The notes under the pieces are model-generated. The model searched no databases. It had not been told where the DNA came from and saw only the letters and a list, made by a program, of their open reading frames with translations. A stretch of DNA of 64,000 bases from Odontocerum albicorne (lineage: Eukaryota > Arthropoda > Insecta > Trichoptera > Odontoceridae), in assembly GCA_949825065.1 (NCBI GenBank), contig OX463849.1:29004043-29068042 (forward strand). The letters run 5' to 3'. Of this stretch, positions 12,501-27,500 are shown one piece after another. The first letter of the stretch is position 1, and each line of letters opens with the position of its first letter. Position numbers and translations under genes: made by a program.

Positions 12501-15500
12501 TTTAATGAATTTAAGTGATTGGCTATGAATATTCTTATTTTTCCGATTTTAAATAGCTCATTTTTACATGTGTATTGAATACACAGCACCGGAACGCACT
12601 GATTTTTTTAGCACAGGAAGGGAAAGGTTAATTTATATCCCTGTTTTTTTAGAATTTGCTTATAATAGTATAATTATACTTTAATACATTTGTGTAATCT
12701 TTATTTTTAAGTTGCATTTTACCAATAAAAATATTTTTCAGTTGAAATAAAAAGTCTATTTAGGGTTTTATGTTATATCAGAAACCTATCTCTAAACTTC
12801 ACATGTTATTTTTTACCTCCGTTAATGAGTTTTTTTTTAATATAATGATTTTTAAGATCATATACCTATTGTTAAATGAGGGTTTACTGTATCTTATTTA
12901 ATATCACAGATATCTCTCAAGTTTTATATTTATTATTCGAGTACCCGCAGTAAGTAATACTGTCGGCGATAATTGGCTAACTTCGGCTTTGTAGAGCTTT
13001 GTCTCTGTCATTCATACACGTGTTCCGTCGCGATTTGTCAGTCGTTGTCAAGCATTCTAGTCTCTTTCTTAAACCCGATGTGTATTATTTACCGCCGGGT
13101 ACTGTACATATTTCCCGACTAAAGCCAATCTGTTTGATTGATAGGTTTCTATTTTCCATAACTAGAAGTCATTCCGAGATGGAGACAGTATGTCTGAGAT
13201 TTTAAAAGTATATTCCTCATAATTATATCATCGCTTTAGATAATACAAAGTGTTTTATCAGAGTTAATTTACGATATTCTTGTCAAATTGGCACTAAGCC
13301 AGAATATTACTTGAAAAATATTGGTCCATTTATTAGCTTTATCGTGGAAAGTGAATTGTATCTTGTCACTTGTTTATTTACTTAGAATTGAAAAATATAT
13401 CGGTTTAGTATCTGGAGTCTGCTAAACAGACATACATGCATATACCATCAAGCTTTTTTACTGTCGGGCTAGGAAGAGAGCACAGAGTGACAGATTTTCC
13501 TATTTCGACACATCTTTTTTTATAAATCTATACAACTTCTACGATTTCTCTGACTTACTATGTTTTCCGCTTTTGAAATATCATTCTCTCTGTCTTCCTC
13601 CCACACACCTTCTTTATATGGACCATTATTTTATATATTTAGATCACTATCAGTTTCTTAAATTCCTTACTTATAGTTTTTCTCTTTTGTTTCTTTTATT
13701 TACATTGCTGATGTTTTGAGTAAGATGAAGAAGAATATTCGGAGATGGTTTGGGCACGTGGAACGAATGAAGAAAGACTTTTATGTGCTGACTGTGATAA
13801 TGTCTATATAGGAAAGACAGGAAGAAAAGAGATTTCGTGAACACAAATTATCTAATTTATTCTGAAATGGCTAATCATTGTCACCGTGAAAACCATACTT
13901 TTTCTATCGATAATGCCAAATTCTTACATATCAGTAGTAACGGAAATAAATTTGAATTTTAGAGGCCCTAGAAATTTCTAAGTCAGTACACCGGGGAGAA
14001 CATCAGGTAAACACAAATATCCCAAAAATCTCCGCTGCTGGCCGAAATCGTCCTATGTCTCCCTCAGCCCTCAGTCCCCAACCCGAATGTCGCTAACCGT
14101 TGAAGTGTGTGTATTGGTACCAGTTCAAACAGAATTTAGTCTTGTTTGTGCTGCCCTGAAGATGAGGTGAAAGCCTTGAAACCGGTAGGGTTATACCGTT
14201 ACAAAAAGGTGGAATAAACAGTGTTTGATAAAACAAATTAAAATGTCTTTAAACCTCCACAACGTTAATGCCTTAACTATAAACAATATACTAACAAAAC
14301 AAATAATGTGAGTGGAAGAAATGCAAATGTGAGTGATGGAGAAAGACCAAGGAAAATATGGTTGGATCAAGTGAATGATATTTCTAAAGAAGGAAAAATA
14401 AGTAGTAAGAGAAATAGTAGGAACTGTATGAGAAGGTTTATGGATGTGGAAGAGACGAAATATGTGTGTTGAGATAGGAAAGCCTGACTCTCTCTCCTCT
14501 TTGCCTATCTTGACAGGGAAACAGTGTGATGGTATATATATGTTTATATTTACAAGTTTCTTTGCATCTTTCACTCCTGAATGTACAGTAAAAGTCCGTT
14601 AATTTGAAATTCAAGGGATAATATTTTGCAAAATAAATTGCACTACGTGATCACTAAACGACAAAAAAAATTAAATGGCACAACATTTTCTAACGCTATC
14701 CCAAAAAGTGCATTCCACAAATGTTTTGTGGATTGGAAAAATCATTGGCAAAGGTGTATTTTATCCTATGGAGAGTACTTTGAAAGGGACAATATTAATG
14801 ATTAAATAAATACTTTTTGATGAAAATTAAAATTCTCATTTTTTATCAAACCTCGTATGTAATTGCAGTCGGAGTAAAATAATTAAAATTTCTGGATTTT
14901 TTTGCCAACACCACAACACTGGTTTTTTACGCTGCCGGTGTCTGAAATAATCTTTTTTATTTGATGAAATATTTTTCTTTTTTTTTTATCTCATGCTCTT
15001 AGTTGTGTTTCTTCAGAATATCTTTGTATATTCTTTAAATTAATTTGTTCGAGGTAAATATTTGAATCCTTCAACAAGTTCCAAATATTTATGTTAAATT
15101 CACTGATCACAAAAAAAAAACAGCTAGCAACAGAAATTTTCCAGCAAAACTATTTTGCTCTTCTCCGACACAAGAGCTATTTGTTGACTTATCTTAATAA
15201 GAATTGTATATTTATTTTTCAAAAAAACTATTTAACTCTTATGAATAAGTTAATTCAATTGTATCAGTCCGTATTAGGCCTCGGCCACACAGGTAGGAGC
15301 CTCGCTTGATGCTTAGAGCTATGTTGGAAGTTAGACGACATATCCTAGCGAACCAACGCACCGCATACTATCGCAGTGGCCACACTGCAGGCTTCGCGCC
15401 ACGTTGCATGACGATTAGTCACCGAGTGAATCTCCTAGCGAACAGACGTGTTGGTTAATTTACAAGATGGGGCAAGTTTTAATGACAGCTGTGTATAAAA

Positions 15501-18500
15501 GGGAGCCTTTGTGGAACCCATCGAGCAAATTATATAAAAATGTATCTGTAATAAAATCACTTTGGAATGAAGTTGCACAGAAAGTAAATAAAGATGGTAA
15601 GTTGTAATGAAATTGGTTAGTTTTGAGAGTGACATCGTGTGTTGACTCAACCACTCCCAACTGTCAAATGAATTTGTGCGTAGCACTTTGGTATGGCCAG
15701 GCATGAAGTCACCTAGTATATGAGTCACGTAAAACCTAGCTTAGCACCTAACGAAGCACTTTGGTGTGGCCCCGGCCTTAGTGAATTCAATGTTATATTC
15801 ATCAGTATATTTGAATATTTTCACGAATATTGTTCTAAAAAAAATCTGGATTTATTGACTGGTTTGGTTGGCGTGAAAAATAGCTAACATTCTGAAAGAG
15901 TTGCAGCCTAATTTTTCTCTCGTAATATTTTACCTTCAGATCAACATACATACACTTCATCAGTATTATCTGGAGTCTCACGCCATGTCCTTTGCGGTTA
16001 GGCAGAGAGAACAGATAGATATCCAAACTTTTCTATTCAAACACAACTTTCGCCTCCTTCACATTCATACATCTCGTCATGTACGATCTTCTATTATTCA
16101 TACTTCTCCCTCTACATTCTTTCAAAATCTGGCCCATTTAGTCCTGCCACCTCTTCCTCGGTCTACATCTTCCATGCACACCTTGCACTTCTCACTTGTA
16201 TACTCACTAAGTCATTCATTCTTTCCATATGTTCAAACCATCTTAAAGCTCCTTTCTTCATTCATTTAATCCACGCATTAATTTCTGATGTCTTCATTCC
16301 GCCTTCTTTCAAACATTGACACGCCATAAATTTTCCTTAGTGCATGCATCTTCACAGCATTAATCTTACCCTTGTCCTTCTGCCAAGTCCAAGTTTTACT
16401 TCCATACATCAAGGTGGAAACCAACACTCAATTTATTAAAATTTCATAGTACACATTTTTTTCATTATTCACAGATCTAGTGAAAATGCACCTTGATAAA
16501 AATATCTAATTGCTTATGGTAAAGTATAGTAAATAAATCCCCACACCGCTGTTGTGAGTGGGCTCACAATGTTCGTTATCTCTCTTTTTTTTTTTAAATT
16601 GAACAAAAGAGAAAAATTTCATGATGCACTAACTATTGTAGTAAGCACACTCATAACAACGGTGTGGGGACTGGCTCTTAAAGCTGATTGGATAAGGTAG
16701 AAAGGATTATTTATGTATAATAAAGTAAAGATTTAAGAATTTTTGCTATATAAAATAGATACAGATCAAGTCCCATTATAAAAAATACCGAAGTAACAAC
16801 ATTATCAGATTAACAAATATTTTTTGTTTAATTGAATAAACGTACATAAAAAATATGTTAAACGAATACTGTTTTAATTAAATAAAATTTCAATGTAACA
16901 AACATTTGTCGGCTGAAAACACTGCTTAGTGGATCCAAAACAATGGGTTTGGATGGCACAAACAGTGTTCAACGAATTTGGACGCTTAAATGGAAAGATA
17001 AAAAATTAATTGTTGTTGATAATTGCTTAGCACGTAATTTAACATGTTTAAATTGAATTTTTACCTCCAAATTATACAGCACTTCTGCAACCTTTGCTTA
17101 AAAATGCATCACAGAAAAACATGATAATGAAACTGGAGTTACGCCACCTAATGGGAAGGTTTCATTTTCGAAAGTTACGGATTTTTCGAAAAATATATTT
17201 CAATAATATGTGTATTTAAAATGCAATTATGAATGCTGTTATAAAAAAATTCAGTACAGTCAAAATAGCGACGTCATTCTATGAATAAATTCAATTGAGC
17301 GTATTTATACAAATTTTTATTCAGAAATGAATATTTAATTTTTCTCCCATATTCAGTTTAACAAAATTTAGGACAATGCAATATTTTTTCTGTTAGTTTT
17401 CGATGAATTTCGTTATAATGTGAGTTGACCTTTAAAGAATATTGTGTGAAATATTTTATTAGAATATTGAAATTGATTTTCAAGGCTATTTTTATAAAAT
17501 TGTTATCTTCCAACTGTAACTTGAACTCGACTAGCTTAGAGTGACAATATTTGAATAGTAGATAGCTTTGCGGCTTCCAATTAGATATCAGCCATTGTGG
17601 GGAATAATTACTTACATAAAACCTGTATAGAAATACATTTTTCCCAAAATTTTAAGAATATTTTTAAATATCAATTCAACTTTTGCTTTGATAAGTCAAT
17701 TACGTATCTAATTAATCACTTATTACTCAACTCAACGTTTGTTTATTATATTACACTTTTGTTGTATAAAGTACAACTTGACAGATTTATTACCATGTGG
17801 CATTGTCTTCCAATCAACCAAAAATATGTTTGTGTCCTTAAGCGAAAACAGACTGGATCATTTTTTTGAAAATCTGGGTTCCAATGGGACTCTAGCCCGC
17901 TGTTGTGTCAGAAGTCGAGATGGAATAAAAGGCACATTCTTCAACATTTTATTCTGATGAATCGTACAATGAAGTATTTCATGGAGATATAATTATGGGA
18001 CGGAACGTCATAGTGACCTCATTCCTCTCTAGTGTAAATGTAACTAAGGAATTTGAACCTTATGGATCCTTAACCACTTGACAGTTTTTCCCAAGCGGGA
18101 CTCTGGCACGAAGTTTCTTTTTATACTGATGAGCCCTTGTTTCTGTTTCTCCCGAGTGTCGTTTGGACAGATCTTGTTTCAACTTGTTTCAACGGAATAT
18201 ATTTTCGTATAGAATTTATTCGTTCACAGTTCGTCATTGTGTTACGTCGCGTGTTAAAAATCCGACTGTTAAGTGGTTAATATATGGTACTTATTTTGGT
18301 GAAAGAGATATCTTCATCTCTTTTCAATTGAGAATGTAGGAGCAAAGGGTAAATGTGGTCAGATAACATATATTTCAATTGAGAATGTAGGAGCAAAGGG
18401 TAAATGTGGTCAGATAACATATATTTCGATTGAGAATGTAGGAGCAAAGGGTAAATGTGGTCAGATAACATATATTTCGGATAAATGTGGTGATAACATA

Positions 18501-21500
18501 TATTTCGAAATATATGTTATCACCATGATAACATATATTTCGAAATATATGTTATCACCATGATAACATATAATGGTGATAACATATATTTCGGATAAAT
18601 ATACTGAAATTACTTCTCTGGCGCTTCACTTATCCGCATGGGCTAGGAAGCTATCTGAGAACAAATTAAAACAATGGACAAAGTTTTAGAAATTAATTTA
18701 TTTTAGAAATCTCCAATGATTGACATGGATTCTTGTGATAAGACAGGTGACACTCGGGTTCACTTAATGGACTAAATAAGCGTCCATTACATAACGCCGC
18801 AAATCCCAGTTTGGATTCTTGTGATACGACAGGTGACACTCGGGTTCACTTAATGGACTAAATAAGCGTCCATTACATAACGCCGCAAATCCCAGTTTGG
18901 ATTCTTGTGATAAGACAGGTGACACTCGGGTTCACTTAATGGACTAAATAAGCGTCCATTACATAACGCCGCAAATCCCAGTTTGGATTCTTGTGATAAG
19001 ACAGGTGACATTCGGGTTCACTTAATGGACTAAATAAGCGTCCATTACATAACGCTGCAAATCCCAGTTTGGAAGAAAGGTGGCTTACCAACTAGGCCAC
19101 GGAGGTTGTCAAAGTTTATAAAAAATGATAAGACGACTTGGAGCAAACCACTGGTCTCCTGACGATGGTCTCGGCCTATTTATGTAATAATTTATGGTTA
19201 TGAATTTAATGTTGAATAAAGATAAATTTCCATACATAACACATACATTAATTCCACCTACATAATTACATCATTTGAAACAATCAATTAACTTCTGAAA
19301 GAATATGTCCTTAATTCTCTGGAGAGTGATTATTAATTACAATGGAATGTGCTTGATGGTGAAATATTAATCTCTACGGCAGCAGGAGTCAGGAAACGGT
19401 CGATATTGATCGTGAGCATTTTTGAAAAATATTAAAAAAAAACAAAATAATCAGTGACAAATAATAACAAACACACTTTGTATGTATTTCACCAACATTA
19501 ATTATATCAAGTGTTAAGTGAAGATAAAATAAATGTCGGTTAATGTTTTTAATGTTATCAAGTAACATATATAATGTCACCTGATATTTATTTTCAATGT
19601 ATTATAGTTTTTATTTTTAAAGAAATGAAAATCATCAGCGAAATTTTTAAATATGAATTGTGTGACTTCAATAATTGGTTAATTCTCTACAAATTTGACT
19701 ACGCCTCCACATTCATACATCTTGTCATACACAATGCGTTCTATTATTCATACTTCTCACTTTACCTTCTTTTAAAATCTGGTCCATTTAATTCAGCCAT
19801 GTTTTTTTTTGCATATCTCTTACACACATACCTTACACTTATGACTTGCATACTCACTTAGTCATGCTTTCGTCATTCATTCTCTCTACGTGTCCAAAAC
19901 ATCTTAAAGCTTCTTTCTTCATCTTAATTAAAACATTCATTTTATGCATGCATTCATTTCTGATGTCTTCGTTCCACCTTGTTTCATACATTACACACTA
20001 CAATTTTTTCTTAATAGACGCATCTGCACAGCATTTATCTTAGTTTATCCTTCTCCCACCAAATCCAAGTTTTACTTCCATACATCAAAGTGGATACCAA
20101 CACACTATTTTGTATGTAATTTTTGCTACTATTGATATAGCATATTTGTTATATATTACATTAAGTGTTCTGTTGACCTTGTTCATTGTCGCTACCCTCA
20201 GTGGTGTCATTCAATCGGTTTGCACCGGTTGTTAAATTCTGGCATGGCTTGCCGAGAAAAATAAAAGATTAAAATTTTCAAGATGAAAATCAAATATTTT
20301 AGAAAATATGTCGGAATATATAATATCATAATTTTAAAATACACAGCCCGGCACTGTCGCAAAATACAATACATCCCTTGACTAGACAAAAGTATGGTAA
20401 TCACATCTTAGTGACATTAACCTTTCCCTTCCTGTGCTGAAAAATTCCGTGCGTTCCGGTGCTGTGTATTCAATACACATGTAAAAATGAGCGATTAAAA
20501 ATAAGAATATTCATAGCCAATCGCTTAAATTAATTAAATTTAAAGTCAAAAGTGATAATAATTGAAATTTAATTGCTGAAAACATGAAAAAAAATATCGG
20601 CATATAGAATTTATTCCCGATTATTACAAAATATTTCTGATGTGGCCGATAAGTGCTAATTATTATTAATATTATTTTTTCATTCAATGCGTAAATATAT
20701 TACGGAGGAATACCTAAAATCGGAACCCAGTATTTATTATATTTATAGAGATATTAAAGTTTTTAGAAGCAATGTGTACTAGTTACACATCACATGACAG
20801 GAAGGGTTAATAATACTATGATGCAATAATAGTCAACAATATTTTTCTAAGATCCATTTTTTTGGAAACAATACAATGGTTTAGAAGATAGGATGTTTCC
20901 TCACTTTAAAACAACACATTTTAGTCAAGATCAATATTGATCATACTAATTTTCTCAAATTTAGTGTTTTTTAAGAAAAGATATGGACATCTACCAACAT
21001 AATATATTAAATGGTCTCTAGATGCTTTTCTGATGGAAAAAAAACCAGTGAAACTGGATGTTAAAAAAATCGGATGATACCACTGGCTACCCTTCTTTGA
21101 ATATTTTTTTTTTCAATGTCAACTTTTTTGAAAATTTGGCAATGGTTTGTACGAATCTAGATTCGAGATTTGTTCGGTGAGAAAATAATGTCATTGAGGA
21201 ATATATTTTCTCAGGCATTATAGCCTGGGAACTTGTGGCTTTTATAGTTTTATGTATCAATTAGTCAAGTTGTTTATTGTTTCATGCAGATTTGTTATGA
21301 ACCATAGTTCAGATTCCTAGGTCTACTGACTGAATTTATTATCTGTGTCGTTATAGAAAGGGTATGATGATACAATGTAGACCTGAATTCAAAGTCTGAC
21401 CTTAACTCTAAATACTAAATCTTAATTATTTAATTACTGAATAAATTACTATTTAAAGTTACATTTTATACCACCTCGCCATTTACCTATCGGGGTAGGC

Positions 21501-24500
21501 AGAGAGAACGTAGTGCCAAACTTTCTTATCTCGACACATCCTTAGCCTCTTCTATGTACATCCAAACACCTTCTCATACAACTTCTACGATTTCTCTGAC
21601 AGTTTACGTTTACTTCTTTTAGAATATTCACTTGGTCCAACCATACTTTTCTTGGTGTTACATACTTACACCTTTCACTCACATTTTAACTATATACCTT
21701 TTTTGTTAGTCTTTCTTCGTTCATTCGTTCTACATGTTCAAACCATCTCTACACCAGGTGTGCCCAACCATGGTTTACACTAGGCATACTTAGTTTTTTT
21801 TTTCGTCCATTGCATATAATTAAAGTATTATTTTAGTTGATTCTTATAAGAAATACAACGAACTGAAAAAATGAAATTAGTTGTGTTTGAAACTTGAAAT
21901 AAGTTGTGTTTTAAACGCGAAATATAAGGATATATCTACTTTACTTTATTAGTTAAATTAAATTTTATACGTGAAATAAGTTGTGAAATTTAATTTTATT
22001 AGTGAAATTAAATTTAAAACATGATATGTGAAGCTGAATACACATGGCAATCAATTTTATAAGTGAAATTAAATTTTAAACGTGAGATGTGGAGCTGAAT
22101 ACACATGGCAATCAATTTTATAAGTGAAGTTAAATTTAAAATGTGAGATGTGGAGCTGAATACACATGGCAATGAATTTTAAACGTGAAATATAAGGATA
22201 TATCTACTTTACTTTTTGAGTAAAATCAGTTGTTTTAAATGTAAAATATAAGGATATATCTGCTTTACTCTGATTATAATTTTATACTTTTTCCTATACA
22301 CTGGTAGATCGTGACGTCGCCCTTCGAAAAAAGTAAAGTAACTCACTTGTACAAAAAAGTTGTGCAGCCCTAATCTGCACTAATAACACTTTACTGTTTC
22401 GTCTGGTTACTTCCACATATTGACCCACATATAAACCCCTTATTCATAGCGTCCGCAGTCTATTGTTAACAGTATTCCGTTAAAATATGCAATGCTACTG
22501 ATCAATATGCAGAGAATGTACAAAATAATTTGTCAAGCTATATTCCGTACCAAATTAATGATTTTTTAAATTCGTGTTTGAGTCAATTATTCAAGATAGT
22601 AGTAGATCTTGTGCAATACAGATACTAAAACATCAATCAGTTAATTCTGATGAAATAAGATGTGTAAATGTTACCAGAAATAAATTACACTCGCTATTCT
22701 AGTCTGTACATTTCATAGAAAAACACCCTTTTCTGCAACCATCACTTTTGATATCTTTACATTAACTCTTGAATCAACATTTTGCACGGTTAATGTATTC
22801 ATACATCAATAAAATGAGTTGTTTGAAGTACACTTATCACAGGCAAACACTTTTATCTTGTAACCATCATAATATGAAATTTGAGTTTGCAGAATATTCA
22901 ACATTTGAAGACTAAAACTCATAAACCACATAACCATGTTTTTGATTTTTAATTTTTTTATGGAAAAACAAGCGACATTATACCCATAAATGGCATATAT
23001 GTGAATTCAAACTATAAAAATAGCTTTATATAATTTGTATGTTTTTATTTTTCACAAATAATATGTTTTGTAGAAAATGTGCAGTTTTTTTTCTTGTAAC
23101 TCTTTGTATTTTTTGGCTCTTGAGTGGTTTATGAGTTTTACTCTTCATTTATTTACAATTCATATCCTTGAATTTATGAATACAAATAAAGATAAATTTA
23201 TAATATGTTATATAAATAGATAATTTTAAATACAGCTAACAAGCTCAGAAGTAATAACAGGTACCCAAAAAAAATTGTAGTTTCGGATCCCACTTGCAGA
23301 TATTATTCATTTTATGGGTTTTTTCCGAGTTACGTATTATACGTAAAATATTTTTATTAAAATTATATTTTTACTATATACAATACAATCTGACGGATTT
23401 ATTGCCAAACTGGTTAATAAAATAAAAAATGTTGCACCTTTAACGCAAGATTGTCACAAGTGGAAATAACAATTTCAAGATAGTTGAGTTTCAAGTTTGT
23501 GAAAGTATGCTTTAAAATTTTCAATTACGCAGCTTTCAATTAGAAGTTACTTTGTGGTAATGAAAGTGCAAAATATTATTGAATAAAAGAACAATTCTTC
23601 TTCTTAGTTTCATGTCAGGTCCCCCCAACGTTGACTATCACCTGAGAGTAGGTATCTTTGTCCCCGGCAGCCCGAAAAAGATCCCCAACGCTCCTTATAC
23701 CAGTCCAATCACGTATATTGCGGAGCCAGGAGATTTGCCTCCTGCCATCACCTCTTCGACCCTCTATTTTGCCTTGGATGATCAAGTGCAGTAATTTGTA
23801 CTTTTCTCTTCTAAGTACATGACCCAATTAGGATACCTTTCGGATTGTAATATTAGTCAGCAACTGTCTATCAACTTGAGCACTTTGAACAACCCTTGTG
23901 CTGCTGACCATATCTGTCCAGGGTATCCGTAGCATTCTCCGGTGTATCCACATTTCGAATGCTTCCAGTCGGTTCATACTACCAACTTTGAGGGTCCATG
24001 ATTCCACTCCATGCAATAACACTAACCAAACGTAGCATTTGACTAACCGTTGTCGAAGTAACAATACTTGCTTAAATTTTTGGACATATGACACTTGAAA
24101 ATTGATTTAATTTATAAATTATGCTTTTAACTGTTCTCTGTTTTCTATTCTAATTTCATTCAATATTCTCGAACATTTAAAAAAAAATTATTTGGTATTT
24201 ATATGAATGATTTGACATTTAGATATGAAAAAAATCTACACAATTACTTAAATTCAAATGACAGATGTTTTATTAAATAAACTGACCGTTTGACAATGCT
24301 TTTGTAAAGCGAAACAGATTTGTCACTCTAATTTCAGTTATTGTGTAGATTTTTTTTCAAATTTAAGTGTCAAATCATTCTGTATTTTTTTTAAATTTTG
24401 TTTGTATTTTTACTACATTGAATTTTGAGAGTTTTCATTTAAAATATATTCATAAGAGCTAAAGGTAAATGTGTAACAATTTTTCATATAAGGAGTCTAT

Positions 24501-27500
24501 AATGTCTAGTTCAAAAGTTAATTTACGAAAAGATTCAACTTATGACAGTCTCATTTTTGTCTGGGGAGCCGAGGCTAATTGTTGATTACACGCACAACGG
24601 GTTTTATCAAGGCCATACGTAGCTGCTAATTAATAATTTAACTCATCGCTCAAAAATTGTGAAAATGTATAGGAGATGGTAAATTAGATCCCTGCAATTA
24701 ATGGTAAGGATTGATAAAAACAGATGGCAGTATAAAATTTAAACCATCGTAGAACAAAAAAAGTCACTAATCTCTGATTCACACTTTGACTGTAATTCTC
24801 AGTAAGTCCCCCATGTAGAAAGTGTTATAAGTTTGATAAAATTATTGATTTAGACATTGTAATACATTTTGTAGCAGTGATTCGAGAAAGTAATTAAATT
24901 GGTGCAATAATTTCTTTTAACTCTAATTAAAATATGTCTAGTTCTCGGTGATTGCAGAATAAAGATATTGCAGGGGGCATTTGGGCCAAGGGGCACTGAC
25001 TTACCTGTCACTGCCCCCTCTTATCACACTAGCACTTACAAATAATTAATTTCAACAGACACATATTATTTGCTTCGATACTAGGAAAGAGCATTAATAT
25101 TACATCATACTTGAGTCGTATTATCAGGGAATGATTCAAATATTTCTAGAAAAATTCTGTATTTATTTATTTTATTTAATACTCTTGTTCAGGGTAGCTC
25201 ATATTTTTCACGCTCCAATGCTCTTATTCAAGGCGTCTTGGCTTCAATTCTTGCACCAACAAAATTTTATATACGAAAATAGGTACAAATATGTTTGCAA
25301 TGTTTAAGATTTGGAAACTGGGCTGAAGTTTGTCTGGTTGAAGTTACTCATTCATCAGCACCACCCTCTTGTACCCTTTGGATATTCTGGTTGGTGCAGA
25401 TAGTTCATGATCTTCCGGCTCGAAGGTGTTAACTGCTAATCACAGCTGTCGAAAACATTCAATTAATCTTCTTATCGTCCATCTCGCTGGACAACCCCCA
25501 TCAGTAGATATGCGCGTTGTGTTCAAATAATTGACTCTTGATTTGCGAAATAAAGTTTTACCACTTAAATTTCTCTTTTGTTAAATTAACCATAATAAAA
25601 CTTGAAGATGCCTTTTAAATATCTGAAAAAAATATATTAACAAAATGATCTCGCTAAAAAATTATGAATGTTTGAAACTGGAGCGCGACTGATGGGGCAC
25701 TCTGTACATTTTGACGTCTTCTTAAATGTCTTAAAATGTGCGATATCCTACATGAATATTTCAATGCATAGAAAAACTATCGATGCTATCTATTTTAGCG
25801 TGTTTTCTATAGAATTGATTCGGGGCTGGATGAAATAAATAATGAATGCAAGAAAACTTAATCATGTTATTGTCTTTCTTATATCATAACATATATGTAT
25901 AAAATCTCCAAATTATAAAAAAATCTTTGATTTCAATTTTGATGATCCAAAGGTAAATAGAAATAATAATTACCTTGAAGTCATCTGAAACATTTCTCAC
26001 ACAGCAGTGAATAGTATAAATTTGCATAAATAATTATAAATTGATCACTGCTTTGGTATTTCAAACATTTATAATAATGGCACAGTGAGGCATCATTTTA
26101 ATTTTTAATCTGCAATTCTCATTCATAATAATTATAAAAACAAGGTAACTCCAATCCTTTTGTAAATTTCATTACATATTTTTTATCAACACCGACACTC
26201 TTGTAACTGTGTTGGAGTATTTTAACAATCAGTTTCATTGGCCTTTTAACTGAAAATAATCAATTTAACCATGAATACATAAAGTATTATCTTTGGTTAG
26301 CCAAGTCGTGTTCATGAAATGTATTTTTCAATGTATTTGGAATTAAAGAGAATGGGAAAATGGGTTTTCCAATAGTACCATTATGGCGTATTATTATATA
26401 GTATTTAGGTTTCAATTTTGATTTATACATAATGGGTTTTCCAATAGTACCTATAGGACGTATTATTATATAGTATTTTGGTGCCAACTTTGATTTATAC
26501 AACGAGTTTTCCAATAGTACATTTAGGGCGGATTATTGTATAGTATTTTGGTGTCAACTTTGTTGTATGGGAGTGAAACATAGACATGGAAAAGACAGAG
26601 GAACCGAATAAATGCTGTTGAGAAGAATACATGGAGTGATAATGTATGATTGAATACGGAATGAAGTGATAAGGGATGAATGTGAACTGATGTGTTAAGT
26701 AAGATGAATAAGAGTACGTTGAGATGTTTCAGGCATGTGGAACGATGAGTGAAGGAAGACTAACAAAACAGATATACAGTGCAGATGTGAGAGAGGCTAA
26801 GGATATGTGGAGTTAGGAAAGTATGACGCTCTATGCTCTCTTCCTCTCTGACAGGGAAATGGCGTGATGGTATGTATTTGTATACTTTAAAGCCGTTTTT
26901 TTGGGCTATGTTTACCCAATCTCAAATATTTTGTCGTCTATAATTGACTGCAGTTTTAGTCATGAAGTCGTTCACAATGATTGGAGGATATGTGGTTCTG
27001 ACAACATTTACAGCATCACTTTGTTGCGATCGAAATTCAGGGGCGGAATTATCTCACGAAATGTCAATGTGAATTGGCCTTCAAGATCGTGTAATTTACT
27101 TTTGAATAATTTTCTTTGGGCCTACGGGATAGGAAAGGTGTATGCCAACAATAGAAAAACTTAAAGATGAGATTCGGCGCATTGTCCGTGAGATTGAACC
27201 AGAATCGTGCGTAGATTTCATCAGAAATTTATATTAAAGAGTGGATTCCTGAGAAAACAGCCGCAGAGGCCATTTGGCCAATATTGTCCTTCAAACAATT
27301 GCAATCAATCAAAATTTATGTTTTAATTCATGAAAAGACATTTGAGACAGAAAATATCAAATGGTTTGTGGCCACCTTATAACATCCTCCTAATCGAGAA
27401 TCACCCCCACCAATAGGAGAGCGAGTCTGGCCGCAAGGACTGTAGATGTTTCAGTCCACACTCTTATAAATCAATTTAAGTTATAATGGTCTTTAAAGAT

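Noticed and set aside
14191..14574. 127-codon minus-strand ORF
   Set aside because: It is antisense to a Penelope-associated repeat and a LINE tail on the plus strand.
18277..18471. ORF with repeated [15 protein letters not shown] units
   Set aside because: It is a translation of a 61-bp tandem repeat, not a repeat protein; there is no start context or splice signal.
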